Assembly (NCBI GenBank): GCA_002402175.1
Contig: NVVJ01000001.1
Location: 1 to 64,000, forward strand
Direction of reading: 5' to 3'
DNA length: 64,000 nucleotides
DNA from: SAR86 cluster bacterium
GTDB taxonomy: Bacteria; Pseudomonadota; Gammaproteobacteria; Pseudomonadales; Pseudohongiellaceae
Within the stretch, counting starts at the first letter, position 1; the number at the start of each line of letters is the position of its first letter. Positions 18,099-26,341 of this stretch are shown piece by piece. The notes under the pieces are model-generated. The model made no database searches. It was not told the DNA's origin and saw only the letters and a list, made by a program, of their open reading frames with translations. The translations under genes were made by a program, and so were the position numbers.

Positions 18099-20126
18099 TT
18101 ACCCTTTCTGTTTTTTTAAGTCCCTTATTACAAACCTTGCAGGGCTCAGATTGTTAATCATGGCCTGAGATAAAGGTAAATTCTCGCCAGTCATTAGTGC
18201 CGCTAAAAATTCTCCGCTAAGGGGGCAGCTTGCCAATCCATTTGAACCATGTGCAACGCTAATGTAAAGGCCTCGATGGTAGTCCCCTGGGGAGTCTATT
18301 GTGGCAGTGGCATTTCGGCTCAACTCGGCGTAAGTTTTCTTCATTGCTGATGCATTGGCAACCATGCCAATAACCGGTAACTGATCAATCGAATTGCAGC
18401 GCTGAGACACTCGGTCAGACACAATTTGTGTGCTCAGAAAGTCCTTATCGGAAAAATTGCTTTTGGCAAGCGTCATGTTGCACTCATTGTCATTAGTTGA
18501 GCTGCTTTCCTGTAAATCAGTGTTTGAATAGCTCGCTGAAATAACATGACACTGTTGGCTCTCGGGAAATACCGTACGCTTGCCGCTTACAACCGCCTTT
18601 AGCGAGCTGCTTAAACCGTTTGCAGATATTTGTGTGGTTTGTCCGCGCACGACCTGCAAGGGCAGGTGACGGGTTTGTTCGAACTTTTTCGCGCTATAGG
18701 CGTTGGCGATAACAACTGCCTCACTCGTGATATGTTCACCTCTATCGTCTATCACTGCCCAGTTGTCTCGTTCAGGCTTTATGGCATCAACATTCTTGCC
18801 AAGTACAAGCTCGATGTTAGGGTGAGACAAATAGGCTTCGCAAAGAGTTTCTGGATTAATCCAGCCCCCAGCTGGGAGAAACCAGGCAGGGTCGTTTAGG
18901 GCAGCGCCGGCTTTTTTATTTGCAGTATCCAGGGAGAGCGCTTGTATTACCTGTTTGGAATACATTGAAGCAAGTTCTTCGTCGCTAATAGCCTGCTGTT
19001 TGTTCATGGCTGTGTTTAGCTGAAGTACGCCGCAGTTATTCCAGTCAATACTATTTGCGATCTTAAGTGCGGAGAATTGTCTGGCAGCAAACAAGAAGCT
19101 GTGCAGAAAAAACTCAGCAGTATCACTGTAAGATTTAAACAATCGGCACCGCAGAGCCAGCTGACTATTGCCAGATGCACCCGACGCAGGCGCATCTGAA
19201 TTATCAATAACCTTAACTTGCCAACCTCTGCGAGCAAGGCTGTAGGCGGTGCTGCAGCCAGCAAGGCCAGCACCTATTACTGTGACGGTTCTTTTGCTGA
19301 ATGTGACAGGAGATAACTTAAACCAGGGTTTCAGGTTGTTGAAGTCTTTATCGCTGGGCTCCTTAACTGCTGACAACTCAGAAATTTTTAGCTGTGCAAA
19401 CAGCATATGCCGCTTCTTTCCGTGTCCTGGTAGTTTTTGTACAGCAAACCCGGCATCGCCTAACGCATTTCTTACGGTGCCTGCAACACTGTAGCTGCTA
19501 ATGGTTGATTTCTCATTGCAGGTTTTTGCAATTAAACCGAACAGTTGCTGCTCCCAAAGCTTTGGGTTTAAGCGCGGGCTGAATCCATCCAAAAACCAAC
19601 AGTCAATGGCACGGCATACTTTCGTATAACGCGATTTAAGTTGACTAAAAGCCTCTCCGTAATATAAATCCAGAGTAATATCATGGCTTAGGCAAATTCG
19701 ATGACAGCCTATGCTGTGATCGGGGTAGTAGCGTTGTAGTTCGTCACTTTGAGCTTTAAGGTTTGGCCAACGCTGATGGATTCTTTGCAACTGCTCACAG
19801 GTCAATGGATGTTTTTCGAAGGCAATATAATTAAGGCGTGAAGGTCGGCTACTGGATTCTTGCCATAGCTTGGCAACCTGCAAGAAGTTCAAGCCACTGC
19901 CAAAACCTAATTCAGCTATGGTAAATAGCTCGGCACTCTTATTAGCCTCACGACCCTCGCAACTATCGGCTGTCTCAGCCCAGCGCTGGGACAGCCTGTT
20001 AGCATTTAGGAAAACATGCAGGCTTTCAGCCTGTTCATCATCTTTTGAGTAGTACACGTCATCAAACAAAGAAGAATATGGCAGGCCAGAATCAAGCCAT
20101 TGGATTTGAGCGTTTTCTACTTTCAT
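18099..20126 (-). CDS. mnmC: Bifunctional tRNA mnm5s2U biosynthesis protein MnmC
   Basis: Final steps of mnm5s2U34 synthesis in tRNAs for Lys, Glu and Gln. The N-terminal methyltransferase (about residues 1-245) has the SAM loop ELGFGSGLNFL and the motif DCWFLDGFSPRLNPKLW. The C-terminal FAD-dependent demodification domain (about 275-670) starts with VIGAGLAGCSTAYSLARRGW and contains SGNSQLALRCRLFKSYS. At 675 residues it is the fused two-domain form. The flavin is expected to be bound through the Rossmann loop seen here. Confidence 0.93.
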   Translation of the reverse strand: MKVENAQIQWLDSGLPYSSLFDDVYYSKDDEQAESLHVFLNANRLSQRWAETADSCEGREANKSAELFTIAELGFGSGLNFLQVAKLWQESSSRPSRLNYIAFEKHPLTCEQLQRIHQRWPNLKAQSDELQRYYPDHSIGCHRICLSHDITLDLYYGEAFSQLKSRYTKVCRAIDCWFLDGFSPRLNPKLWEQQLFGLIAKTCNEKSTISSYSVAGTVRNALGDAGFAVQKLPGHGKKRHMLFAQLKISELSAVKEPSDKDFNNLKPWFKLSPVTFSKRTVTVIGAGLAGCSTAYSLARRGWQVKVIDNSDAPASGASGNSQLALRCRLFKSYSDTAEFFLHSFLFAARQFSALKIANSIDWNNCGVLQLNTAMNKQQAISDEELASMYSKQVIQALSLDTANKKAGAALNDPAWFLPAGGWINPETLCEAYLSHPNIELVLGKNVDAIKPERDNWAVIDDRGEHITSEAVVIANAYSAKKFEQTRHLPLQVVRGQTTQISANGLSSSLKAVVSGKRTVFPESQQCHVISASYSNTDLQESSSTNDNECNMTLAKSNFSDKDFLSTQIVSDRVSQRCNSIDQLPVIGMVANASAMKKTYAELSRNATATIDSPGDYHRGLYISVAHGSNGLASCPLSGEFLAALMTGENLPLSQAMINNLSPARFVIRDLKKQKG

Positions 20127-20276
20127 TAGGCTAGATTACTACACCCAGAGCAGGTTGAGTGTTTTAGTAAAGAGGTAGCGACATTTTCCGTGCGAATGAG
20201 GGATAGCAACTGACAAAAGTGTTGGATATTGGGGTAAAATGCTGGTCTTTCAAATGAAGCACACAGGGTCTGTTAG

Positions 20277-21375
20277 ATGTTAGAGATTAATAGTCAGTTA
20301 GCGAAGTTGAAGGAGCTAAGCGAAAGAACCGATAGCCTCAGGGGGTATCTTTGACTACGAAGTGAAAAAAGACAGGCTGACCGAGGTGGAACTTGAACTG
20401 GGCGAGCCATCGGTGTGGGATAAACCTGAGTATGCGCAGGCATTAGGCAAAGAAAGGTCCAGCCTGGAAGCGGTAGTCAATACTGTCGAAAAAATGGATT
20501 CCGGGATTACTGATATTAAAGAGTTGTTAATTCTTGCTCAGGAGGAATCTGACGAAGAACTCTTCGACGCGGCAAATAAAGATCTTGCTCAGCTGCTAGA
20601 AAGTCTTGAAGTGCTCGAGTTTCGCCGCATGTTTTCTGGTGAAATGGATGCTGAAAATGCTTATCTTGATATACAGGCCGGCTCTGGAGGTACAGAAGCA
20701 CAAGACTGGGCTGAAATGCTGCTGCGAATGTATTTGCGCTGGGGTGAGAAAAAGGGCTTTAAAGTCGATCTCGAAGAGGTATCCGGCGGTGATGTTGCCG
20801 GTATCAAAAGTGCAACAATAAAAATTAGCGGAGAGTTTGCCTTTGGCTGGCTTAGAACCGAAACTGGCGTGCACAGGTTAGTAAGAAAATCTCCTTTCGA
20901 CTCCGGAAGCCGTCGACATACATCTTTTGCGTCGGTTTTTGTTTCACCAGAAGTTAATGACGATATAGAAATTGACCTGGATATGTCCGTAGTACGGATT
21001 GATACTTATCGATCCAGTGGCGCAGGTGGCCAACATGTTAATAAAACTGATTCTGCCATAAGGCTTACTCATGAGCCTAGCGGCATCGTTGTACAGTGCC
21101 AGAGTCAGCGATCTCAGCACAAAAATAAGGACATGGCGATCAAACAGCTAAAGGCAAAGCTGTATGAAATGGAAGAATTAAAGCGTAAAGAAGAAATGCA
21201 AGATATAGAAGAGTCCAAGGCTGACATAGGCTGGGGAAGTCAAATTAGATCCTATGTGCTGGATGCTTCGCGAATAAAAGATCTTCGAACTAATGTTGAA
21301 TCAACGAATACCGGCGCAGTTCTAGATGGGGATTTAGACAAGTTTATGGAAGCCAGCTTAAAAATGGGACTGTAG
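20277..21375 (+). CDS. prfB: Peptide chain release factor 2 (programmed +1 frameshift)
   Basis: RF2 reads UAA and UGA. The gene is split by an in-frame TGA at 20352-20354: ATG 20277 opens a 25-codon frame ending CTT TGA, and translation continues in the +1 frame from GAC at 20353, so the CDS is 20277-20351 joined to 20353-21375, giving 365 residues, the E. coli length. The second part carries the GGQ motif ([18 protein letters not shown]) and the stop-recognition SPF region ([17 protein letters not shown]). It is followed by lysS, the usual neighbour. Confidence 0.97.
20340..20355 (+). promoter_or_regulatory. RF2 autoregulatory frameshift site
   Basis: An internal Shine-Dalgarno (AGGGGG, 20340-20345), three bases, then CTT TGA C at 20349-20355. 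This matches the well-known prfB shift site base for base: the slow TGA, poor context C, and the upstream SD promote a +1 slip when RF2 is scarce. Confidence 0.95.
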
Positions 21376-21460
21376 ATTGTGTTAAGCCCGAAAAAAGAAT
21401 GAATGCGCTGAACAAGATAAGACAAAGTAGAGGCTAAAGCCTCAAAGGATTACAAGAAAC

Positions 21461-22951
21461 ATGACTGACGAAAACCATGATGAGAACAAACTGATTGCCG
21501 CGCGTCGAGATAAGCTAAGCAAAATGCGCGAGCAGGGCAAGGCATTTCCCAATGATTTCCTCCGAGAAAACACGGCCAGTGAGTTATTGGAAAAATTCGG
21601 CGAAATAGAAAAAGAAGAGCTAGGAAAAATCGCAGCTAAAGCGGCAGTGGCGGGTCGTATTATTCGAATGCGCGGCCCATTTACTGTAATTCAAGATGGC
21701 ACGGGCCAGATTCAAATTTACATGAACAACAAGTCATTTTCAGGAGAACAGGCTGAGCAACTCAAAGCTCTAGACCTTGGTGACATTATTGGTGTTAACG
21801 GTGAGGTTTTTAGAACGGGTCACGGCGAGCTAACCGTTCGAGCTGCCAGCTTTCAGTTGCTGACAAAATCTCTTAGGCCGCTACCGGACAAACATAAGGG
21901 TTTAACCGATACAGAAATGCGATATCGGCAACGCTATGTCGATCTTATCGTCAACGAACAATCTCGAAAAACATTTATTATGCGCTCGAGTATCGTGCGT
22001 GTTATTCGCCGATACTTCGAATCTTTGAACTTCATGGAAGTTGAAACTCCGATGATGCAGGTGATTCCCGGAGGCGCTACAGCAAGACCGTTTATTACCC
22101 ATCACAATGCACTTGATCAGGAGATGTACCTGCGCGTGGCACCGGAGCTTTTTCTCAAACGCCTTGTGGTAGGAGGTTTTGAGCGCGTCTTTGAACTGAA
22201 TCGTAACTTTAGAAATGAAGGCCTGTCGACTCGACATAATCCGGAATTCACCATGCTTGAGTTTTATCAGGCTTATGCGCGATATCAGGATCTTATGGAT
22301 TTAACAGAAGACCTGTTTCGTACTATTGCCGAAGAAGTTTTAGGCGGTACGCAGGTAACGTACCAGGGATCTGTATACGATTTCTCCAAACCTTTTGAGC
22401 GCTTATCGGTTTGTAATGCTATCAAGAAGCACTGCAACGTTGATAACGACGCCGCGTTTTCTTCAAAGGAATCGATTGTTGAATTGGCGAATACATTGAA
22501 TGTTCAATTCGATGAGGCATGGAGTAAAGGTAAAATTCTAATGGAGATATTCGATCAAAAAGTAGAATCAAAACTTGATCAGCCAACCTTTATTACCGAA
22601 TACCCCATTGAGGTTTCGCCATTGGCAAGACGCAGTGAATCTAATCCTGAAATTACCGACCGTTTCGAATTAATAATCGGGGGCCGCGAGCTAGCCAATG
22701 GGTTTTCTGAATTGAATGACCCTGAAGATCAGGCTGAGCGTTTTAAGGCGCAGGTAGCGGAAAAAGATTCTGGCGATATCGAAGCTATGCATTACGATGC
22801 TGATTATATCACGGCTCTTGAGTACGGCATGCCGCCAACAGCGGGCGAGGGAATTGGAATTGACCGCCTGGTTATGTTGTTTACCGATTCTGCTTCCATA
22901 AAAGATGTTTTGTTGTTTCCGCATATGCGTCCACAACACGAAAGCGAGTGA
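21461..22951 (+). CDS. lysS: Lysyl-tRNA synthetase, class II
   Basis: Charges tRNA-Lys. It has an N-terminal OB-fold anticodon-binding domain (about residues 60-145) and a class II catalytic core with motif 1 around [22 protein letters not shown], motif 2 in [21 protein letters not shown] and motif 3 in [20 protein letters not shown]. 496 residues, full length. It follows prfB by 85 bases and overlaps the GTG of ung by 4 bases. Confidence 0.97.
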   Translation: MTDENHDENKLIAARRDKLSKMREQGKAFPNDFLRENTASELLEKFGEIEKEELGKIAAKAAVAGRIIRMRGPFTVIQDGTGQIQIYMNNKSFSGEQAEQLKALDLGDIIGVNGEVFRTGHGELTVRAASFQLLTKSLRPLPDKHKGLTDTEMRYRQRYVDLIVNEQSRKTFIMRSSIVRVIRRYFESLNFMEVETPMMQVIPGGATARPFITHHNALDQEMYLRVAPELFLKRLVVGGFERVFELNRNFRNEGLSTRHNPEFTMLEFYQAYARYQDLMDLTEDLFRTIAEEVLGGTQVTYQGSVYDFSKPFERLSVCNAIKKHCNVDNDAAFSSKESIVELANTLNVQFDEAWSKGKILMEIFDQKVESKLDQPTFITEYPIEVSPLARRSESNPEITDRFELIIGGRELANGFSELNDPEDQAERFKAQVAEKDSGDIEAMHYDADYITALEYGMPPTAGEGIGIDRLVMLFTDSASIKDVLLFPHMRPQHESE

Positions 22952-23676
22952 GTGTGGCACGGATGAGTAGTCCTGAATCAGAACAACGCGAAATCAAACT
23001 CAATGAATCCTGGCGGCAACTCCTGCAATCAGAATTTGAATCTGAGTACATGGAGCAGTTAAGAGATTTTTTGCAACAGGAAAAATCCAGGGGCACGCAA
23101 ATTTACCCTGCTGGCAAAGATATTTTCAACGCATTAAATGCCACGGACTTTGATAAGGTTAAAATTGTTATCCTGGGGCAAGACCCTTACCACGGACCAG
23201 ATCAGGCCCATGGTTTGTGTTTTTCTGTTAAAGAGGGCGTTCGAGTTCCACCTTCCTTAAAAAACATATACAAAGAACTGGTCGCTGACGTCAGTTTCGT
23301 CCCTCCAACCCATGGATGTCTAACACGCTGGGCTGAGCAAGGCGTGCTGCTGCTTAATGCCGTATTAACTGTCGAGGCAGGTAACGCGGCCTCTCATCAA
23401 GGCAAAGGCTGGGAGCAATTTACCGACCGAGTCGTTGAGTTGCTCAATAGCAGTCGAGAGGGTTTGGTTTTTATTTTATGGGGCAGCTCAGCACAAAAAA
23501 AAGGCGCCATGATAGATCATAAAAAACACCTGATTTTAAAATCTGTGCATCCCTCGCCGCTTTCTGCAAGCCGAGGTTTTTTCGGTAATCATCACTTTTC
23601 AAAAGCAAATAGCTATCTGCTTTCCCATGGCTGTACCGCGATAGATTGGCAGTTACCACAGCAGACAAAGGCATAA
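22948..23676 (+). CDS. ung: Uracil-DNA glycosylase, family 1
   Basis: Removes uracil from DNA. Motifs: [16 protein letters not shown] with the catalytic Asp, [12 protein letters not shown], and [18 protein letters not shown] with the catalytic His. 242 residues from the GTG at 22948, which overlaps the lysS stop as GTGA; an ATG at 22963 is an equally possible start five codons in. The overlap suggests coupling to lysS. Confidence 0.95.
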   Translation: MSVARMSSPESEQREIKLNESWRQLLQSEFESEYMEQLRDFLQQEKSRGTQIYPAGKDIFNALNATDFDKVKIVILGQDPYHGPDQAHGLCFSVKEGVRVPPSLKNIYKELVADVSFVPPTHGCLTRWAEQGVLLLNAVLTVEAGNAASHQGKGWEQFTDRVVELLNSSREGLVFILWGSSAQKKGAMIDHKKHLILKSVHPSPLSASRGFFGNHHFSKANSYLLSHGCTAIDWQLPQQTKA

Positions 23677-23691
23677 TTTGAGGTTCATTAA

Positions 23692-24933
23692 ATGAGCAGT
23701 AATTGCATTATTGTAGGAGCCAGCCATGCCGGAGTGAGCCTTGCTTTGCAGCTTCGAAAGGAAGGGTGGGCAGGATCGATTCAGTTAATCTCTGAAGAAA
23801 GCCAGTTGCCATATCATCGCCCTCCGTTGTCAAAAGATTTTCTGCTTGCCAATAAAGACATAGACGGGATTCGCCTACGCCCTCTAAAAACATACCAGGG
23901 TAATGATATAGACCTAATGCTCGACACCACGGTTGAAAGCCTGGATTCGAAATCTAGAAAAATTTCTCTCAACGACGGCCGCATTTTCGAATATGACAAA
24001 CTGGCTTTATGCACGGGTGCGAGAGTTCGTAAATTACCTTTAGGAAACACGCTTAAGAATATATTCACCATACGAACTTCTGATGACATTTCTGCCCTGT
24101 CGAAGCAGCTTGGAGTGGGAAAGCGCGCGGTAATTATTGGAGGAGGTTACATTGGGCTAGAAGCCGCCGCGGCGCTTGCACAAAAAGATGTTCAGGTAAC
24201 CGTGCTGGAAATGGCGGAACGTGTATTACAACGGGTGACCAGTGAAACCATGTCCAACTATATGACCGCCTTGCATCGCAGTCATGGCGTCGAAATAGTC
24301 ACGTCAGTACAGGTGGCCGACATTCTAGGGCAAGGTTCAGTAGAAAAAGTTGTGTGTACCGACGGCACCGAATATTCGGTGGACTTTGTTATTGTGGGCA
24401 TAGGAATTATTCCTGAAATAGAACTGGCAGAATCTGCGGGCTTAAATGTCAGCGGTGATGTACAGGGAATACAGGTGAATGAATACGGGCAGACAAGTGA
24501 TGCTGATATTTATGCGGCGGGAGATTGCACCAGTCATCCAAGCCTTCTTTATGATCGAAGGCTACGCCTGGAATCTGTGCAAAATGCTAATGAGCAGGCG
24601 CGCGCAGTGGCGGCTAATATTTGCGGAAAGCAGCAGGTGTACAATGCAGTACCATGGTTCTGGTCCGATCAATATGATGTCAAGTTGCAGATGAGCGGAT
24701 TAAGTGAGGGCTATGATCAACTTGTATGCAGAGGGGAGCCAGAAAATAAAACCGGAACAGGCTTTGCCTTGTTTTATTTAAAGGATAGCATCGTCATTGC
24801 TGCAGATTGCGTAGCCAGGCCGAAGGAATTCATGGTGAGCAAGCGGTTGATAAAAAGTAAGGGTAGAGTGGACAGAGTTATGTTGGAAAATGAGTCAATA
24901 GAGCCGAAAGACTTTCTCTCCGATACTGCCTAA
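23692..24933 (+). CDS. FAD-dependent NAD(P)H:ferredoxin reductase-type oxidoreductase
   Basis: Flavoprotein of the putidaredoxin/rhodocoxin reductase class, which passes electrons from NADH to a 2Fe-2S ferredoxin for oxygenases. The FAD loop (IIVGASHAGVSLALQLRKEG), a YHRPPLSKDFL motif, a second Rossmann loop (VIIGGGYIGLEAAAALA), the flavin motif IYAAGDCTSHPS and a C-terminal reductase domain (VPWFWSDQYDVKLQM) are visible. No ferredoxin or P450 gene lies next to it, so the partner is unknown. 413 residues, 15 bases after ung. Confidence 0.88.
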   Translation: MSSNCIIVGASHAGVSLALQLRKEGWAGSIQLISEESQLPYHRPPLSKDFLLANKDIDGIRLRPLKTYQGNDIDLMLDTTVESLDSKSRKISLNDGRIFEYDKLALCTGARVRKLPLGNTLKNIFTIRTSDDISALSKQLGVGKRAVIIGGGYIGLEAAAALAQKDVQVTVLEMAERVLQRVTSETMSNYMTALHRSHGVEIVTSVQVADILGQGSVEKVVCTDGTEYSVDFVIVGIGIIPEIELAESAGLNVSGDVQGIQVNEYGQTSDADIYAAGDCTSHPSLLYDRRLRLESVQNANEQARAVAANICGKQQVYNAVPWFWSDQYDVKLQMSGLSEGYDQLVCRGEPENKTGTGFALFYLKDSIVIAADCVARPKEFMVSKRLIKSKGRVDRVMLENESIEPKDFLSDTA

Positions 24934-24949
24934 GAATGATGGCCAGAAA

Positions 24950-25000
24950 CACAATTTCAATCCTGTATTGAAGCAAGCTAAATCAGGATTTGAAATTGTG
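24950..25000. terminator. Inverted repeat between convergent genes (probable bidirectional terminator)
   Basis: A 16-base arm at 24950-24965 (starting CACAATTTCAA) pairs with 24984-25000 with one extra T, around an 18-base loop. It lies between the stops of the flavoprotein gene and the minus-strand PEP-CTERM gene. No long T run follows, so termination strength is uncertain, but the position fits a shared terminator. Confidence 0.6.
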
Positions 25001-25021
25001 CTTTAAGTCTAAGTATGTCGA

Positions 25022-25618
25022 TTAAGCGCGGCGTCTTTTTCTTGAAAGGCCAAGTCCGGCTAAACCTAATCCTAGCAAAGCGATAGACATAGGTTCAGGT
25101 ATTGGACTCACACTAACGACAAGATTATCAAACTGGTGTGCTTCACCCTCGTACCCACCCTGATTCCAGGCAAGTGAGGTTAAATTTGCAAAGCTTGAAT
25201 CAAAGAAGAAGTTTGTAAACCCAAAAGTAAGTGGTTGAAATGTCTGGGTGACGGTGCCGCCTCCAGAAACATTGCCGGTAAAAATCACCGCTGGCGAGCT
25301 ACCATATGAAGCAAGAACAGATAAGCCTATACTCTCGATTGAAAAAACATTGACGCTTGAATCCACTAGTGAAATTTGTGCCCCACCTTGACGTAGATGC
25401 AGGCCAGCAGATCCAGCATATTGGTTCGTATGATTCTGCCCTGCGTAATACATATTTGAACCGGTAATAGTGAAACCGTCTTCCATGTATACACCAGAAC
25501 TAATATAGTTAAGAGCACCGTTGGCGACTTCTAAAGAGTCAAAATCGATCACTTCTGCTGCGGCAGTTGCCGAATACAAGCAAACACATGCCCCTAACGC
25601 ACCTAGTATTTTTTTCAT
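25022..25618 (-). CDS. PEP-CTERM sorting domain protein
   Basis: Exported protein: a signal peptide (about residues 1-21, ATAAAEV), a beta-rich middle without recognised catalytic motif (VIDFDSLEVANG, then Gly/Ser/Asn-rich strands) and a C-terminal PEP-CTERM tail with PIPEPMSIALLGLGLAGLGL followed by SRKRRR. Such tails direct proteins to exosortase and often to extracellular polysaccharide. I start at ATG 25618, which has GGAG about 9 bases upstream. No exosortase is in the window. Standalone minus-strand gene. Confidence 0.88.
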   Translation of the reverse strand: MKKILGALGACVCLYSATAAAEVIDFDSLEVANGALNYISSGVYMEDGFTITGSNMYYAGQNHTNQYAGSAGLHLRQGGAQISLVDSSVNVFSIESIGLSVLASYGSSPAVIFTGNVSGGGTVTQTFQPLTFGFTNFFFDSSFANLTSLAWNQGGYEGEAHQFDNLVVSVSPIPEPMSIALLGLGLAGLGLSRKRRRA

Positions 25619-25853
25619 TTGTTGTTGCTCCAAATTTTATCAAATACTCCAGAATATCTATTGATATACGGATATATAGAATATGAAGCAAGATTCACGC
25701 CACTAAAATAAGCTATTGATTTTGCACAATATTTTTCTTGGGCATAATGTATTGGGGCTTCTGTCTGTAAAGAATGCTGACACCATATAGGTTAGATGTC
25801 GCTGCTAATACTTATTTTAGGCGGGGTACTAAAAAGCTAATTTTATGACAGCC

Positions 25854-26246
25854 CTAGTCTCCAGTGTAAATACAGCCACTAGTGCAGGTTTCGCGAACCT
25901 CTATTTCAACGAGTTCAGTTAGTTGGGGTTTAAGCTTTTTCCAAATCCATTGTGCCAGGTTTTCACTGGTGGGGTTCTCAAGGCCTTGAATCTCGTTCAA
26001 ATAATAATGGTCGAGTTGCTCAAGAATTGGATTAAATGCGCGACCAATGTCCGAAAAATCCATTATCCAGCCTGTATTACTACCTACATCACCTTGTACG
26101 GATATTCTAACCACAAAAGAATGGCCATGTAGTCGGGCGCACTTATGCTCAGCAGGTACATTGGGCAGCCTATGGGCGGCTTCGAAATTGAATTCTTTGA
26201 ATATTTTCACTTTATAGATATGCGGGCTGTTTGGGAGGCGCAACAT
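25854..26246 (-). CDS. queD: 6-carboxytetrahydropterin synthase QueD
   Basis: Converts dihydroneopterin triphosphate to 6-carboxy-5,6,7,8-tetrahydropterin, the substrate of QueE. The zinc site and active site show as FNFEAAHRLPNVPAEHKCARLHGHSF (two His clusters and Cys), then DHYYLNEI, PTSENLAQWIW and ETCTSGCIYTGD. 130 residues; the first 10 or so before the conserved core may be mis-started because no good ribosome binding site is seen. It is about 19 kb from queE-queC. Confidence 0.93.
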   Translation of the reverse strand: MLRLPNSPHIYKVKIFKEFNFEAAHRLPNVPAEHKCARLHGHSFVVRISVQGDVGSNTGWIMDFSDIGRAFNPILEQLDHYYLNEIQGLENPTSENLAQWIWKKLKPQLTELVEIEVRETCTSGCIYTGD

Positions 26247-26341
26247 ACTACTTTGTGAATCGTTTTATGTATAGAGTCTTTGGCATATAATGCCTGAATA
26301 ACAATATCAAATAGCAGAACACGCAATAGAGCTCTCCCAGT

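Noticed and set aside
22900-22965. LexA box before ung
   Set aside because: None seen; ung overlaps lysS and is probably co-transcribed.
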